Positions 9,827-22,240 of a stretch of DNA of 64,000 nucleotides are shown piece after piece. The position numbers and the translations under genes are program-made. Where the stretch lies: assembly GCA_021018995.1 (NCBI GenBank), contig CM037584.1, positions 145,779,317 to 145,843,316 on the forward strand, read 5' to 3'. A model generated the notes under the pieces. It was not told where the DNA came from, ran no database searches, and saw only the letters and a list, made by a program, of their open reading frames with translations. Within the stretch, counting starts at the first letter, position 1. Each line of letters begins with the position of its first letter. This stretch comes from Chloranthus sessilifolius (taxonomy: Eukaryota; Streptophyta; Magnoliopsida; Chloranthales; Chloranthaceae).

Positions 9827-11067
9827 ATGTATGCTAGAGGGAGAGGTCGACCAAGAGGTGGTCGGGCTTGGAATGTAAGAGGTGATGAAGGGTTTACCAT
9901 AGGATCGAATCGGATTCCAGTTGGTGACAGAGGTCTTCCAGAGGAGGAAAACCAAGAAAGAAGTGAAAGTGAGAGGATGGCTCAAGCCATGGAGGCTGTG
10001 GTCAATGAAATGACATAGTAGACTGTGTTGATGACGACGCATAATACTAATAATCATCAACAACCACCTCCACCTACTACGTCAACCTTCATTGAGTTTA
10101 GGAGATTGAAACCTCCTAGTTTTTATGGCCAAAATGATCCACTTGAAGCGAAGAAGTGGCTAAATCAAATAGAGAAGCTTCTTCAGAGGTTGCCGTGTAC
10201 AGAAGAAGAGAAAGTAAGTTGGGCTTCCTTTCAACTAGAAGGTGAAGTTGATCTGTAGTGGAAGAGCGCATTGAGAATAAGAGAATAGGAGAATCCCAAT
10301 GAGATGTGGACTTGGGAAGGGTTTGTGGAAGTATTCAACAAGGAATACTTTCCCAAATAGGTAAGAAGTCAAATGGCATTAAGATTTATGAACTTGGAGC
10401 AAGGAGCAATGTCTATACGAGACTATGGTACAGAGTTCACAATATTATCGATGTTCACCCTAGAGTATGTGGGCACAGAACTAATGAGAGCAAATAAATT
10501 TGAACGTGGTCTAAGACCAAACATACGGGATAGGATTTCCGTGTTAGAATTGGAGACCTATGGGATCGTGATGGGAAAGGCAATTATTGCCGAGAAAAAT
10601 ATCATGGGCATGTACAAACGGCGGGACCAACAAAATAAAGGAAAGGCAAATCAAGGTTCACGGTATCGATACCAAGGCAACAAAATCAGGGTAATTATTC
10701 TAGGTCACCTTTGCCTCCACCTACAAGATCTTATCGTCCACCTGGTCCTACCTTTACGTCGGGGGCATCGATTACTCAAGGATTTTCACGTGTTGCATCG
10801 TTTACGCCTGTGGAGACATGTACGCATTGTGGTAAGTCACATAAGACTTCTGAATGTCGACGTGGTACAGGGGCATGTTTCAAATGTGGCAAGATGGGGC
10901 ACATAATTAGAGATTGTCTTGAACTGAGAAAGGAAGGAGTATCGTCGGCGGCGACACCTAGACCTACACGATCTACAAGGCCTACAATTCAAGGGCGTGC
11001 ATATGCAATCAATACCCCGGATGTTCAGACAAATAATGAGTTCATCCAAGGTAAAATTTTTTGTTGA
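9827..11067 (+). pseudogene. Gag of chromovirus B
   Basis: Starts at ATG 9827 with a basic RGRGRPRGGR segment, then a hydrophilic stretch, the capsid-like block beginning STFIEFRRLKPPSFYG, LEAKKWLNQIEKLL, and a region with VGTELMRANKFERGL. It ends with a zinc-knuckle-type pair, CTHCGKSHKTSEC and CFKCGKMGHIIRDC (about 10822-10920), of which the second is a full CCHC knuckle. There is an in-frame stop after ...AVVNEMT (TAG, CAG expected), another after EGEVDL, and at least one frameshift near 10690-10720. Gag would form the particle and bind element RNA. A matching gag is in A. Confidence 0.9.
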
Positions 11068-11259
11068 TTGTTAATAAATTTTCGTTGTAAAATCTTTAGA
11101 TGAAGAAGGTGCATAGATATAAATGATCTTTTAATTCCTACTCACATTGAGTGTTAAATTTTTATTTAATTCCTAATTACGTTAAGTGTTAAATTCCATC
11201 ACGCATATCTAATCATTTAGTTACATAACGTAGATACATTACAACTATATAGAGAAGAG
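11051..11259 (+). other. Putative intron between gag and protease of B
   Basis: Coding homology ends at ATCCAAG, followed by GTAAAA, and resumes as ...YEAQVLIGQGSTHLF, with AG acceptors at 11251-11259. The ~209 bases between are AT-rich and closed in all frames. A has an AT-rich gap at the same place, opening AAG/GTGAGA, and shares an internal block TTAGAT.GA.GAAGGTGCAT. Splicing is inferred, not shown. Confidence 0.5.
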
Positions 11260-13990
11260 GATTATTGTTGTTACGAGGCACAAGTATTGATAGGCCAAGG
11301 GTCTACTCACTTGTTTGTAACTCCTCAATTTGCGAAAAGATTGAAGATTATTTCAAAGTTTTATTTTGATTGTGTCAGTTCCTACTGGAAGTTCAGTGAA
11401 CACGGATATGTTCTGCCGATCGATCATTGTACAAGTTGAAGATCGGGAGATAGTAGCAGATCTCATTTTATTGGATATGCAAGGATTCGATGTAATCCTT
11501 GACATGGATTGGCTATCCGCTTACCATGCAAGCGTTGATTGCCTACGAAAAGTTGTTACTTTCTATCCTCCAAAGGATAAATCATTTCGATTTATCGGTG
11601 ACAAAGCTAATGTTGCACCGTTCATCTCCGCGATACGAGCCAAACGTATGATGAGAAACGGTTGCAATAGGTATCTCACATTTTTGAAAGAGCAACGGGA
11701 CGAGAAGAATAACATCGCCAAAATTCTAGTTGTTTGCGAGTTTTCAGATGTGTTCCCTGAAGAACTACCAGGGTTATCGCCAGATCGAGAAGTGGAGTTT
11801 GCAATTGACTTAGCTCTAGGCACGGAGCCAGTGTCGAAAACACCTTACCGGATGGCTCCAGCTGAGTTGAAAGAATTGAAAGAGTAGCTACAAGAACTCT
11901 TAGATAAAGGGTTCATAATACCAAGTGTTTCTCCTTGGGAAGCACCGGTCTTATTTGTCAAGAAGAAGGACGGGTCGATGAGGTTATGCATTGACTATCG
12001 TCAGTTGAACAAATTAGTAATCAAGAATCGTTATCCGCTCCCAAGGATCGATGATCTTTTTGATCAATTGCAAGTAGCAAGGTTCCTTTCAAAGATTGAC
12101 TTGAGATCCGGCTATCATCAGTTGAAAGTCGGAGTAAATGATATTCAAAAGACGGCATTCAGAACCAAATATGGGCATTATGAATTCTTAGTGATGCATT
12201 TTGGCTTAACTAATGCACCAGCTTCTTTCATGGACCTCATGAATAGAGTGTTTAAACCAAATCTGGACACATGTGTGGTAGTATTTGTAGATGGTATCTT
12301 TGTCTACTCAAAAACAAAAGAAGAGCATGAGCAGCATTTAGAAATTGCCTAGCAGACGTTACGTGACCACCAGCTATATGTAAAGCTTAACAAGTATGAA
12401 TTTTGGTTAGAATAAATGAGCTTCTTGGGGCATGTTATTTTTTAGGCAGGTATCAAGGTAGATCCTGCTAAGATAGAGGTTGTGGTACAATGGGAACAGC
12501 CGAAGACGGTCATAGAAGTGAGAAGTTTTCTAGGTTTGGCTAGTTACTGCAGATGTTTTGTAGAGGGATTTTCAAAACTATCAGGTCCTCTTACACAACT
12601 TACAAGGAAGCATGTGAAATTTGAATAGACCGAGTCATGTGAGAAGACCTTTCAAGAACTTAAGAGGAGGCTTACTTCTGCACCAGTGTTTGCTATCCCA
12701 ACGAGCACTAGAGGGTTTGTTGTATTTAGCGATGCATCACATAGCGGGTTAGGCTGTGTGCTGAACCTGAACCAGAAAGTTATCGCCTATGGATCAAGGC
12801 AGCTTAAGGATCATGAGAAGAATTATCCCACACATGATCTTGAACTTGCCGCAGTGATTTTTACATTAAAGATATGGAGACATTATTTATATGGAGAGAC
12901 CTTTGAGATTTTCACTAATCATAAGAGCCTCAAGTACTTGTTTATGCAGAAAAATTTGAATATGAGGCAGCGAAGATGGATCAAGTTTCTCAAGGACTAC
13001 GATTTCTCAATTTCATATCACCCAGGTAAAGTAAATGTCGTAGTGGATGCATTGAGTCAGAAAATTTGGCTCAGTTAGCAAGTCTTATTATGGGAATACG
13101 CTGATGGAAACTTTTGGAAGATGTTGCACTATACGACACTAAGATTGAAGTGCAAGAGTCAGGAGCCTTAGTAGTAAACATTGTGATCTAATAGACAATC
13201 TATAATGATGTTTACGAGCTACAGATGAAAGATGCCGAACTGGTGAAGATCAGACAAGGTGTAACGGAAGGTAATAGATTGGATTTCTCCATCGAGGAGG
13301 TGTTATTCAGAGGGCGCCTTTGTATACCAACCGATGCCGATCTACTGCATAACATACTAGATAAGGCACATAAGTCAAAATATGCGATTCATCCAGGTGG
13401 TACTAAGATGTACCAAGACCTGAGAAAACGTCTGTGGTGGAGAGGTTTGAAAAAGGATGTTGTTGTGTACGTTTCAAGGTGCCTAGTATGTCAGCAAGTG
13501 AAAGTGGATCACTGATATCCATCGGGTTTATTGCAACCTCTACTAATACCAGAGTGGAAGTGGGAGTTCGTTTCTATGGATTTTATTATGGGATCTCCTA
13601 ATGAGTGTGAACTTTCAGGTTAGAGACCATGTGTTCCTAAATATTTCACCTATGAAAGGTGTAATGCGTTTTGGGAAAACTGGAAAACTAAGCCCACGCT
13701 ACATTGCACTATCTCCAAAACTAGAGAGAGTACACAACATATTTCACGTATCCATGTTGAAAAAGTATGCATGGGATCCGACTCACATCATTGATGAGCA
13801 ACCGATCGAACTCTACAAGGATCTGACAGTTAGAGAAGACTCCGTGCAGATTCTCGATAGGAAAGAGCAGGTGTTACGTTCCAAAAGTATTCCATTGGTA
13901 ATAGTGAAATGGAAAAATCATGCACCGAAAGAAGCAACATGGGAACGTGAATCGAATGTACGTGATGCGTATCCACAACCTTTTGTATAA
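11260..13990 (+). pseudogene. Pol of chromovirus B: PR-RT-RH-IN remnant-CHR
   Basis: Protease (GQGSTHLF; the active Asp of DxGS is changed to Gln), the linker GFDVILDMDWL, reverse transcriptase ([23 protein letters not shown] not in one run with the rest; [21 protein letters not shown]), RNase H ([12 protein letters not shown]) and the zinc-binding integrase front (SRCLVCQQVKVDH). The reverse transcriptase signature reads FVDG instead of FVDD, removing a catalytic Asp. Stops follow ELKE, EIA, WLE, VIF, FE and KVDH. After GSPNE (about 13600) the frame jumps to [16 protein letters not shown], so the integrase catalytic core is deleted. A second, smaller deletion follows SPRYIA. The tail VIVKWKNHAPKEATWE is chromodomain-like. 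Confidence 0.93.
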
Positions 13991-14102
13991 TTCTGATGTA
14001 ATTAACATTTTATATTTGAATGAAGATGTGAGACCCATTTGTTCTTCATGAATTTCAAATGTGTTGTTGCAAACTGACTCAAGAATGGTTGAGCCGTAAT
14101 GT
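13991..14102 (+). other. B sequence between pol and S1
   Basis: Short untranslated stretch ending in AATGT (14098-14102), the left copy of the S1 duplication. B resumes at 26286. Confidence 0.6.
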
Positions 14103-14782
14103 TGTAGACACCCAAATTTGGCCTAAGGCCCGATCGACCCATACATCGAGGAGAACAGTGCACTCCCAAGCTTCCAAAAGTACCTCCCAAACCCTTAGAG
14201 CTTAATCTAACCTTTAGAGCTATTCTCAAATCCTTAGGAAGCATCCCAAACCTTCTCAACCTTAGAAAGCCTAAAACAGACTCATAGAACCTGTTTCAAA
14301 CCAATCAAAATAGTTGATGAAAGGAGGAGTGCCAAAGTTTTTAAATATATTTTCCTAACCTAAGGTTTATACCATTGGAAAGTAAAGGTTCCCATATTTC
14401 CAACGAGCTAAGAATCGTCTAATTTAGAGTTGTACATCAAAAGTTATGGCAATTTGAAAAATGCGGATTTGTGCAAGAAATTTTAAAATCGGGCCTTAAC
14501 TTCTCAAAACTCAAAAAACCCATTTTTAAAAATTGGTTGATTTAGAAATTGGGGGTTTGACTTGTGGACCATCCCAAAGCTTGGGATTTGTTTCTTTAGG
14601 ACCCATATGCCCTTCCCAACCTTAGGTAGCACCCTTTTTCTATTTAAGTTATCACCCCATTATCCACTATTAATACCCAACTCTCTCATCTCCAAGCTCT
14701 TAAAAGCCTCAAAAACTTTAGATTTAGGATTACCTCATTTCTAAACTCATTAGTGACCGAACCACTCACTAATCTACCCTTT

Positions 14783-14798
14783 CTCTATAAATAGAGAG
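14783..14798 (+). promoter_or_regulatory. TATA-like box of S1
   Basis: CTCTATAAATAGAGAG, conserved with the O1 LTR. Confidence 0.55.
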
Positions 14799-15090
14799 CC
14801 ATCCCCCCTTGTTTAAGGACATTGGAAATCCTAAAGCAAAAACTATACAAAAATCTCTTCCCATTTCCAAGCTCTAAACCATTCAAACCTTAGAATCCTG
14901 GTTGTTCCTACACCATTACTCTTCCATGTCCATCACCCCCAAGCTTTAGAACCTTGGCCAACCGTCTCACACAATCATTACTAACCTCTTAGCATCCAAG
15001 ATTTAGCAAGGTGAAACCCATCTCTAACCCTTTTGTGCTATTAGAAGCTCACCAGAGTCATCATTCACGAGAAGATCCGACGATGGTGCT

Positions 15091-16406
15091 TGATCGGGGC
15101 CGAAATGATACTATATTTCGTATCTTAATTCCTATATTTAGTTATCCGACGAGAGCATCTGACGGCTGTTATATAGTTTTATTGATTATAGGTGTTTCTG
15201 ACCATTGGATCTTTAAAGAGCATAAAAGAGGATAATTAAAGGTTACACAAGAACAGTGGACCACGAAATCAACAGAAGCATTGAAATCCGTGAAAATAAT
15301 TGATGGGCCCAGCATCCACTAGGAGAATGAAGATCTTGCCCCTATGTGTTAGTCGATTGAAGACCAACTCTCAATCGATTGACCAGAAAGACAGCTTTTT
15401 CCCTCTACTTCAAATTTGAATTCAAATTCAAATTTGGTCATCATTTGGATACTCAATCGATTTAGCCTATTATGGAAATTGTCTTGTCGCTCCCTATAAA
15501 AACAAAGCTATGGCTTAGGGTTAAGGGCTCTCTCTTTGGTTCTCTTTTTTGCTTTTAGGTTCCTCTTCTCTTAGTAGATTGTACTTATGCTTTGATAGTT
15601 CTTCTTTACAACTTTTGAAGCATAGTTTGTACCTAAGAACAAAGCACTGTAAGGAGAAATCTTATGATAAATAAAGTACATTTTTAAGATGATGGCTTAT
15701 GGTCTACAACGGGCTTGTACACCAAGGATGAGCGGCTAAAACCACTTGTTCAAGGAGGAAGCGAGCCCTAGATAAGTAACTGCTCTATTTTTTATTCTAC
15801 AATTTCATAGCATTGTTATTAAATCATTCTATTAAAAGTGTGCTTAATTGAATATCATCGAATGCGATCATAAAAGAGTCATTCTATCTGGACCTGTTCC
15901 TACAGGCCGATCTAGGCTACAGAATTATTGTTTCATCACTATCGTGACTTAGAATTTTGAGATACGCTATGCTTTTTACATGATTCATACCGCAATGATA
16001 GGCTGAGTCATAATTTTTAGATAGGGTATGCTGGATCAATAGTCACGTTCTTTTCGATTCATTTTTCTTCTTGATAAATGATGGTATTTTGACACGTTAT
16101 GAAATTGTGAGTTTAATTGTGGAGAAGTTTCGAATCTAGGGTTAGCACACTCCTTGATCATTTCTTAAATTATCATTATTTTTATCATAATTTATTCTTG
16201 CTTAGATTAATTTACTCTTATTGCATCTAGAATCGTGTGGTAATTATTTGACAAATCGACTTTCTCTCCCTTGGTACTTCCTTGGACATCTTTTTTTATT
16301 TAGGAATTGATTTAATTATGCGCCTCCCTGTGGGTACGACACCCTTGATTTCACCGTGCTACAACCAATCTTGTGCACTTGCAAGGGTACACTTTAAAAT
16401 CGATCA
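15091..16406 (+). repeat. 5' LTR of element I
   Basis: 1316 bases. It has CAATCGATTG-type words near 15347-15470, an AT-rich inverted block TTTGAATTCAAATTCAAA near 15410, and a CCCTATAAAAAC TATA box. It lacks about 60 bases present in the 3' LTR, including an extra pair of CAATCGATTG words. Confidence 0.95.
15490..15504 (+). promoter_or_regulatory. TATA box of element I 5' LTR
   Basis: CTCCCTATAAAAACA, conserved as CTCCCTATAAAAATA in the 3' LTR (24916-24930). Confidence 0.65.
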
Positions 16407-16412
16407 AGTTTT

Positions 16413-16430
16413 TGGCACCGCTGTCGAGGA
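16413..16430 (+). other. Primer-binding site of element I (tRNA-Asp type)
   Basis: TGGCACCGCTGTCGAGGA, a decayed form of TGGCGCCGTTGCCGGGGA used by Athila/Tat elements, six bases after the LTR end. Confidence 0.8.
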
Positions 16431-17734
16431 AGCGACAAAATTTTATCGATTCGTAAAGAGATTTGTGTGTTTTGTTTGATAGTCAATCGATTGAGATCGA
16501 TCCCTTCTTCAATTGATCAACTGGGTTCTGTGGTTGCTGCTTGCTGATTTGTCAATCAATTGATTTGAAAGAATCAATCGATCGATTGTTCTGTGTTTTA
16601 AAATTTTAAAATTCCGACAAGTTAAAATTTGAATTTTTGAATTTTTGAACTTTTGAATTTTTTTTTTTTATTTTAAAAATTTGAAATTTTAATTTTTGAA
16701 ACTTGAAATTTGGAATTTGAAATTTGAATTTTGAAATTTTGAAATATTTCTAAGATTTCAAGTTTAGGATCTTTAAGATTTTTTTTTTAGGATCTTTAGT
16801 TTATTGCCTTTTAGGATTTGTAGAAATTTTGAGATTTCTAGGATTTTCCAATTCTAGTTATTGCCTTTTGTAGGATTTTTTGTTTAGGATTTATAGGATT
16901 ATCTTTTCTTTCCTTGCTTCTCTTGGGTAAGATTTGGTAGGATTTTGAGGAGTTCTTTTAGGAATTAGAGGATTTTTAGGATTTCTTTTAGGATTTTAAA
17001 AATTTAAAATTTTGAATTTTTATTTTAAAATTTAATTTTAAAATTTGAATTTGAATTTTGAATTTTTGAATTTTGAAATCTAAAATTTTAAAATTTTGAA
17101 TTTTGAATTTCAATTTTGAAATTTTAATTTGAATTTCGAATTTTAATTTTGATTTTCAAATTTTAAATTTTAATTTTGATTTGGATTTTTGATTTTTTTT
17201 TAATTCGATATTTAAAAAAAAAAAAAAAAATCTATTCGGATTCTGACTTCTGTCCACTATAGTTGTCAATCGATTGATATTTTACTATCAATCGATTAAG
17301 TTCTAGGATTTTTAGTGTATGCTTGTCATTGTGAAAAACTTTTGGGATTCTGTCAATTGATTGACCCTTCTGATTCAATCAATTGACTAGACCTCCACTG
17401 TTTACAATTTGAGTTGTATCTCCTGTTCTGACCAGCCTGATTTTTAATCTCAATTGATCGATTTTAACACATCAATCGATTGACTGATAAAGTCTTCTGC
17501 TGGAACACTGTTGTGTATTCCTTAATCGATTGAGTCCAAAAATTCAATTGATTGAATCTGAAGTTTTTACATTATTGAGTTTATTGTGGACTCGATAATC
17601 TTTGTCTTAGGTGTTGGTGCATGAGCTTTACTCGATCTCATCACCCACATCTACAATCATTGAATCGTGAGATTGAAAGGTCTTACAGAGAGAACCGTAG
17701 AACCTAAAGGATTTAATATCATCATACTGAAATC
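16431..17734 (+). other. Leader of element I
   Basis: No gene. It contains CAATCGATTG-type words (16485-16590 and 17265-17555) on either side of a long low-complexity block. Confidence 0.6.
16605..17240. repeat. AAATTTTGAATTTTTGAA low-complexity block
   Basis: About 630 bases made largely of irregular permutations of AAATTTTGAATTT and TTTAGGATTT. Composition differs sharply from the flanks; slippage or local duplication is the simplest origin. Confidence 0.8.
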
Positions 17735-19193
17735 ATGGCAAATCAAAAACAAGGACGACATGAGAATAACCATGATAACAATGGTACAAAAATGAGAATC
17801 ATAATGAGGGCCCAAGAACATTGGAGCATTATAATGATCCCGACTTTTACGAAGATCGGGATAGTATCATGCATGCCCCCATCCCAGGAAATCATTATGA
17901 ATTTAAATAAACAATGATTCAAATGTTACTGATTTTTCACGGATTGACCAATGAAAATCGACATGTTCACTTAAATGAGTTTACTGGAGTGTGTAAAATG
18001 TTCAAGGTTCATAATGTCTCCGACGAGATAGCTAAGTTATGACTCTTTCCTTTCTCTTTAAGAGATAAGGCAAAAACTTAGTTCTATTCCTTAGAACCAA
18101 GATCAATTCATAGTTGGGCAGAGCTACACCGTCAATTCCTGAAAAAATATTTTTCCATGAGCAAAACCAATGAGTTGCATCAGAAGATTCAATTCTACGC
18201 CCAACAACCTATAAAAACATTTCATAAATGTTAGGAATGTTTTAAGGAATTAATCAGAAGTTGTCCTAATCATCATATTCCAAGGTGGCAATAGGTCCAA
18301 AGTTTCTACAATTGACTGATTCCACAAGAGAAACACATGGTTGATACATTCTTTGGCGGATCATGTGCCACAAAAGAGGCTGATGAAATATGGGCATTGT
18401 TTGAGAAATTATACCAAACTTCAATACAAAATGAGACATTGGGTGAGCTAATCTGGATATGACAACTAAATCTCATGTGTTGACAAAAGGTGGGCTTTAC
18501 GATGTCAACAATAATACTTCAGATCTATCAACAAAAGTTGATATGTTATCCAAGCAGATGAACTTATTATTAGCTGCAACTAAGCAAGCTAAAACTCCCA
18601 TCACCCCGACTGCTTGCTCAATTTATGAACACCTAGGTTACATGGCCAATGAGTGTCCAACTACACTGTCGTTCTTTCCTGATGAACCTACTCGTCAAGA
18701 GCTGGTGAATGTGACTCAATCTTCTCATCAGCACGCTAGAAACATGTACTCCAACACCTACAATCCGGAATAAAAAAATCACCCCAACTTAGAATGGGGA
18801 GGATCAAACCAAACTATACAGGTGAACTAGCAGTACAGATCTAACACAGCGAGTGGACAATAGAACTTTTGTCCACAACAAAATTTTAATTTTCAACAGA
18901 ATTTGAATTATCATCACCCAAATTTTGAGTATCAAAAAAATCAGAATTTCAATCAATCCCAGAACCCCACTTCGAAAGATTCTGATTTGGAAGAAAAGAA
19001 TATGCAAAACATGCAAGCTTTTCAGCAAATGATGATGGACCAATTTAGCCAATTGACCAATCAATTGAGTCAAAGAGAGGAGGGTAGGCTTCCTAGCCAA
19101 CCCTGCAACAATCCTCGAGGTCAAGCATCACCTGATGAAGGGCCATCGAATAGTCAACAGTTGAAAGTTGTTACTGTGTTGAGTAGGTTATGA
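17735..19193 (+). pseudogene. Gag of Athila-like element I
   Basis: The recognisable core, after one frameshift near 17800, includes LTNENRHVHLNEFTGVCK, then LFPFSLRDKAKT, a stop where Trp is expected (CTTAG, Ala-Trp in the family), FLKKYFSMSK and the CPNHHIPRW block, all typical of Athila retrotransposon gag. A Cys-containing segment (CSIYEHLGYMANEC, about 18616-18657) takes the place of the zinc knuckle. A Gln/Asn-rich tail reaches 19193 (QNMQAFQQMMMDQFSQ). At least six stops interrupt it, most explicable by single transitions. Confidence 0.85.
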
Positions 19194-22100
19194 GTGATTG
19201 ATAATCAAGTGGCAATGCCAATGGAATTGGAAAAAGGAGAAAAAGTAGTTGAAAAAGAAAAAGAGTCCGAGACAGAAGAAAAGGTGAACTCTCCTAAAGT
19301 TACCGAAAAAGAACCTGAAGAAGAAGACCCAAAACTTGAATCCACTCCCCATACCCCAAAGGCACCATTCCCTGAGTTTCTGACACCTCCTTCTAAAATG
19401 GGGAAGGGACCGTCAAAAATAGAGAAAATCTTTGAAACATTCAAGCAAGTAAAGATAAATCTTCCATTGTTTAAAACAATCAAACAAGTCCCTGAGTATG
19501 CCAAATTTTTTAAGGATCTATGCACCCGTAAGAGAAGGGCACGTACTCAAGTGTCAAAGAAGGTGCTCCTGACTAATCAAGTCAGTTCGATATTGCGATT
19601 GGATGAACCACTGAAACTTAAGGACCCTGGAGTTCCAACTATTCCATGTGTTATAGGTGGGCAACCAATTGGTAAGGCATTACTGGATTTGGGAGCGAGT
19701 GTCAACCTGATCCCATACTCAGTATATGAGAAATTAGGACTAGGCAAATTGAAACCCACGACAGTTACACTCCAACTTGCTGATAGGTCAAAAAGACGAC
19801 CTAGGGGTATTGTTAAAGATGTTTTGGTTTGAATAGATAAATTTGTCTTTTCAGTGGACTTCTTTGTCTTGGATATGGAACCACCTGTTAGATCAATAAA
19901 TCAAGTCCCAATCATTCTTGGACGTCCGTTTCTTGCAACTGTAAATGTTTGCATTAATTTTCGAACGGGGGTCATAGATGTTTCTTTCGGAAACATGAAA
20001 ATCAGGCTCAATATATTTCATGCGATGAACCATTTCCCCAATGAGGATGAGTTTGACTATTTCTACATCGATCAGGTGGATCAAGTAGTTGACAAAGCTT
20101 TACCATCAATGCTGACTAAAGAACAATTCAAAACTGCTTTATTGGCCATCTATGAGGAAAAAGGAATTGAAAAGAAACAACCAGAAGAGAAGAGGACGAA
20201 TGCATCAAGTCAAGATGATAAGTCATGGGAGACTAAGGCTACGGTGGAACCATTACCCATTAAGGTAAAGGATGAGCTAACATCATCAATAAGGTAGCCA
20301 CCAACTATTGAATTAAAGCAACTACCTGAGTCACTCAAATATGCTTTCCTAGGACCTCAAGAAACGCTTCTGATAATAATTTCATCTACATTGTCGAAAA
20401 AGCAAGAGCATGAATTGTTGAAGGTGCTTAAAGACCACAAAGAGGCTATCAAATGGACCTTAGTCGATCTTAAATGGATTAATCCGTCAGTATGTATACA
20501 CAAAATACATCTGGAAGATGATAGTACACCATCCAGGGAACCACAAAGATGACTTAATCTAAATATGAAAGAAGTCATTTTAAAAGAGATTATCAAGTTA
20601 CTCGATGCTGGAATCATCTATGCGATCTCTGATAGTGAATGGGTAAGTCCAGTTCAAATTGTTCCCAAAAAGTCAAGAATAACAGTGAAGGAGACCACCG
20701 ACGGGGAATTGGTGCCTACACGTGAGACCATTGGGTGGCGTGTATGTATCGATTATCAGAAATTAAATACTTCCACGAGAAATGATCATTTTCCCCTGCC
20801 ATTTATTGATCAGATTTTAAAAAAGTTGGCGGGACAAGAATATTATTGTTTTCTCAATGGTTTCTCGGGATCCAATCAAGTGCCGGTATTTTCATCAGAC
20901 TAGAAAAAGACAACATTTACTTGCCCTTATGGCACCTTTGCATATCGCAGGATGCCTTTCAGACTTTGCAATGTGCCGGCCACTTTTCAGCGTTGTATGT
21001 TAGCGATATTCTCGGATATGGTTGACAAATTCATCGAAGTATTCATGGACGACTTCTCAGTTTTTGGGAGGACCTTTGAAATGTGTCTTAACCATTTGAC
21101 ATAGGTATTACAATGTTGCGTAGAATTAAATCTTGTTTTAAGCTGGGAAAAGAGCCATTTTATGGTTCAACAAGGAATTGTGTTGGGGCATATCATTTCC
21201 AAGAAAGGAATTGAAGTCGACAAGGCAAAAGTCGACTTAATTGCTAATTTGCCACCACCAAAGAGTGTTTGACAAATTCAATCATTTCTGGGGCATGCGA
21301 GATTTTACAGAAGATTTATCAAGGATTTTAGTAAAGTGGCTAAATAATTATATACCTTGCTTGGGAAGGACGTCCCTTTCATCTTTGATGATGATTGCAT
21401 GAAGGCATTTTTGAAACAGAGAGAACTGTTATCCACTGCTCCCATAATCCAACCTTCGGATTACTCATTTCCCTTTAAACTAATGTGCGACGCATCAGAT
21501 TATGCAATTGGAGTGGTTCTAGGCCAAAGAGTAGATAAATTATCTCAGGTAATTTATTATGCAAGTAAAATACTGATCGATGCACAAATAAACTCACCAC
21601 CACAAAGAAAGAATTATTGGTTGTAGTTTATGCGTTAGACAAGTTTCGATCATACTTACTCAGGTCTAAGATCGTAGTATTTTTAGATCATTCCGCGCTT
21701 AAGTACTTGTTGGCAAAGAAGGATACAAAGCCAAGACTGATCCAATGGATTCTGCTACTGCAAAAATTTAATTTTGAAATACGAGACAAAAAGGGAGTTG
21801 AAAATGTGGTTGCAGACCACCTATCTCGTATACTTCCTGAAGCAACATCTTCTGCAGAGCCTATTTGGGACACCTTTCCCAATGAGCAGTTGATGGTTAT
21901 CCATGCGGCTCTAAATGAAACTCCTGATATGCAAACATCATCAATTACCTGGTTATGGGCCAAATCCTGTTGCAGTGGGGCAAAAATGATGAAAATTTAT
22001 TTTTCTCCCAAGTGAAGCACTACTTCTAGGATGAACCACACCTGTTTAAATTTTGCTCTGATCGGGTGATCCGACGATGTGTACCTAAAGAAGAACAATT

Positions 22101-22240
22101 AAGTGTGATGAATTTTTGTCATAATGGGGCTTGTGGAGGTCACATTGGGGCATGAAAGACCGCATTAAAAATTTTACAAAGTGGATTATGTTGGCCCACT
22201 ATCCTCCGCGATACAATGAATTATAGCAAGGGATGGCTTC
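19194..22240 (+). pseudogene. Pol of element I: PR-RT-RH, integrase truncated
   Basis: An acidic linker leads to the protease block with ALLDLGASVNLIPYSVYEKL (about 19677-19736), where the active site reads DLGAS. Then come ILGRPFLATV, the reverse transcriptase (WRVCIDYQKLN; RMPFRLCNVPATFQ; EVFMDDFSVFG, with both catalytic Asp residues kept) and RNase H (KLMCDASDYAIGVVL; then [13 protein letters not shown] one frame over, frameshift near 21610). The integrase begins with CHNGACGGHIGA and LQSGLCWPT, then coding homology stops near 22236; the CxxC half of the zinc site and the whole catalytic core are missing. Stops interrupt RT at 20902, 21103, 21270 and 21345. Confidence 0.92.
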
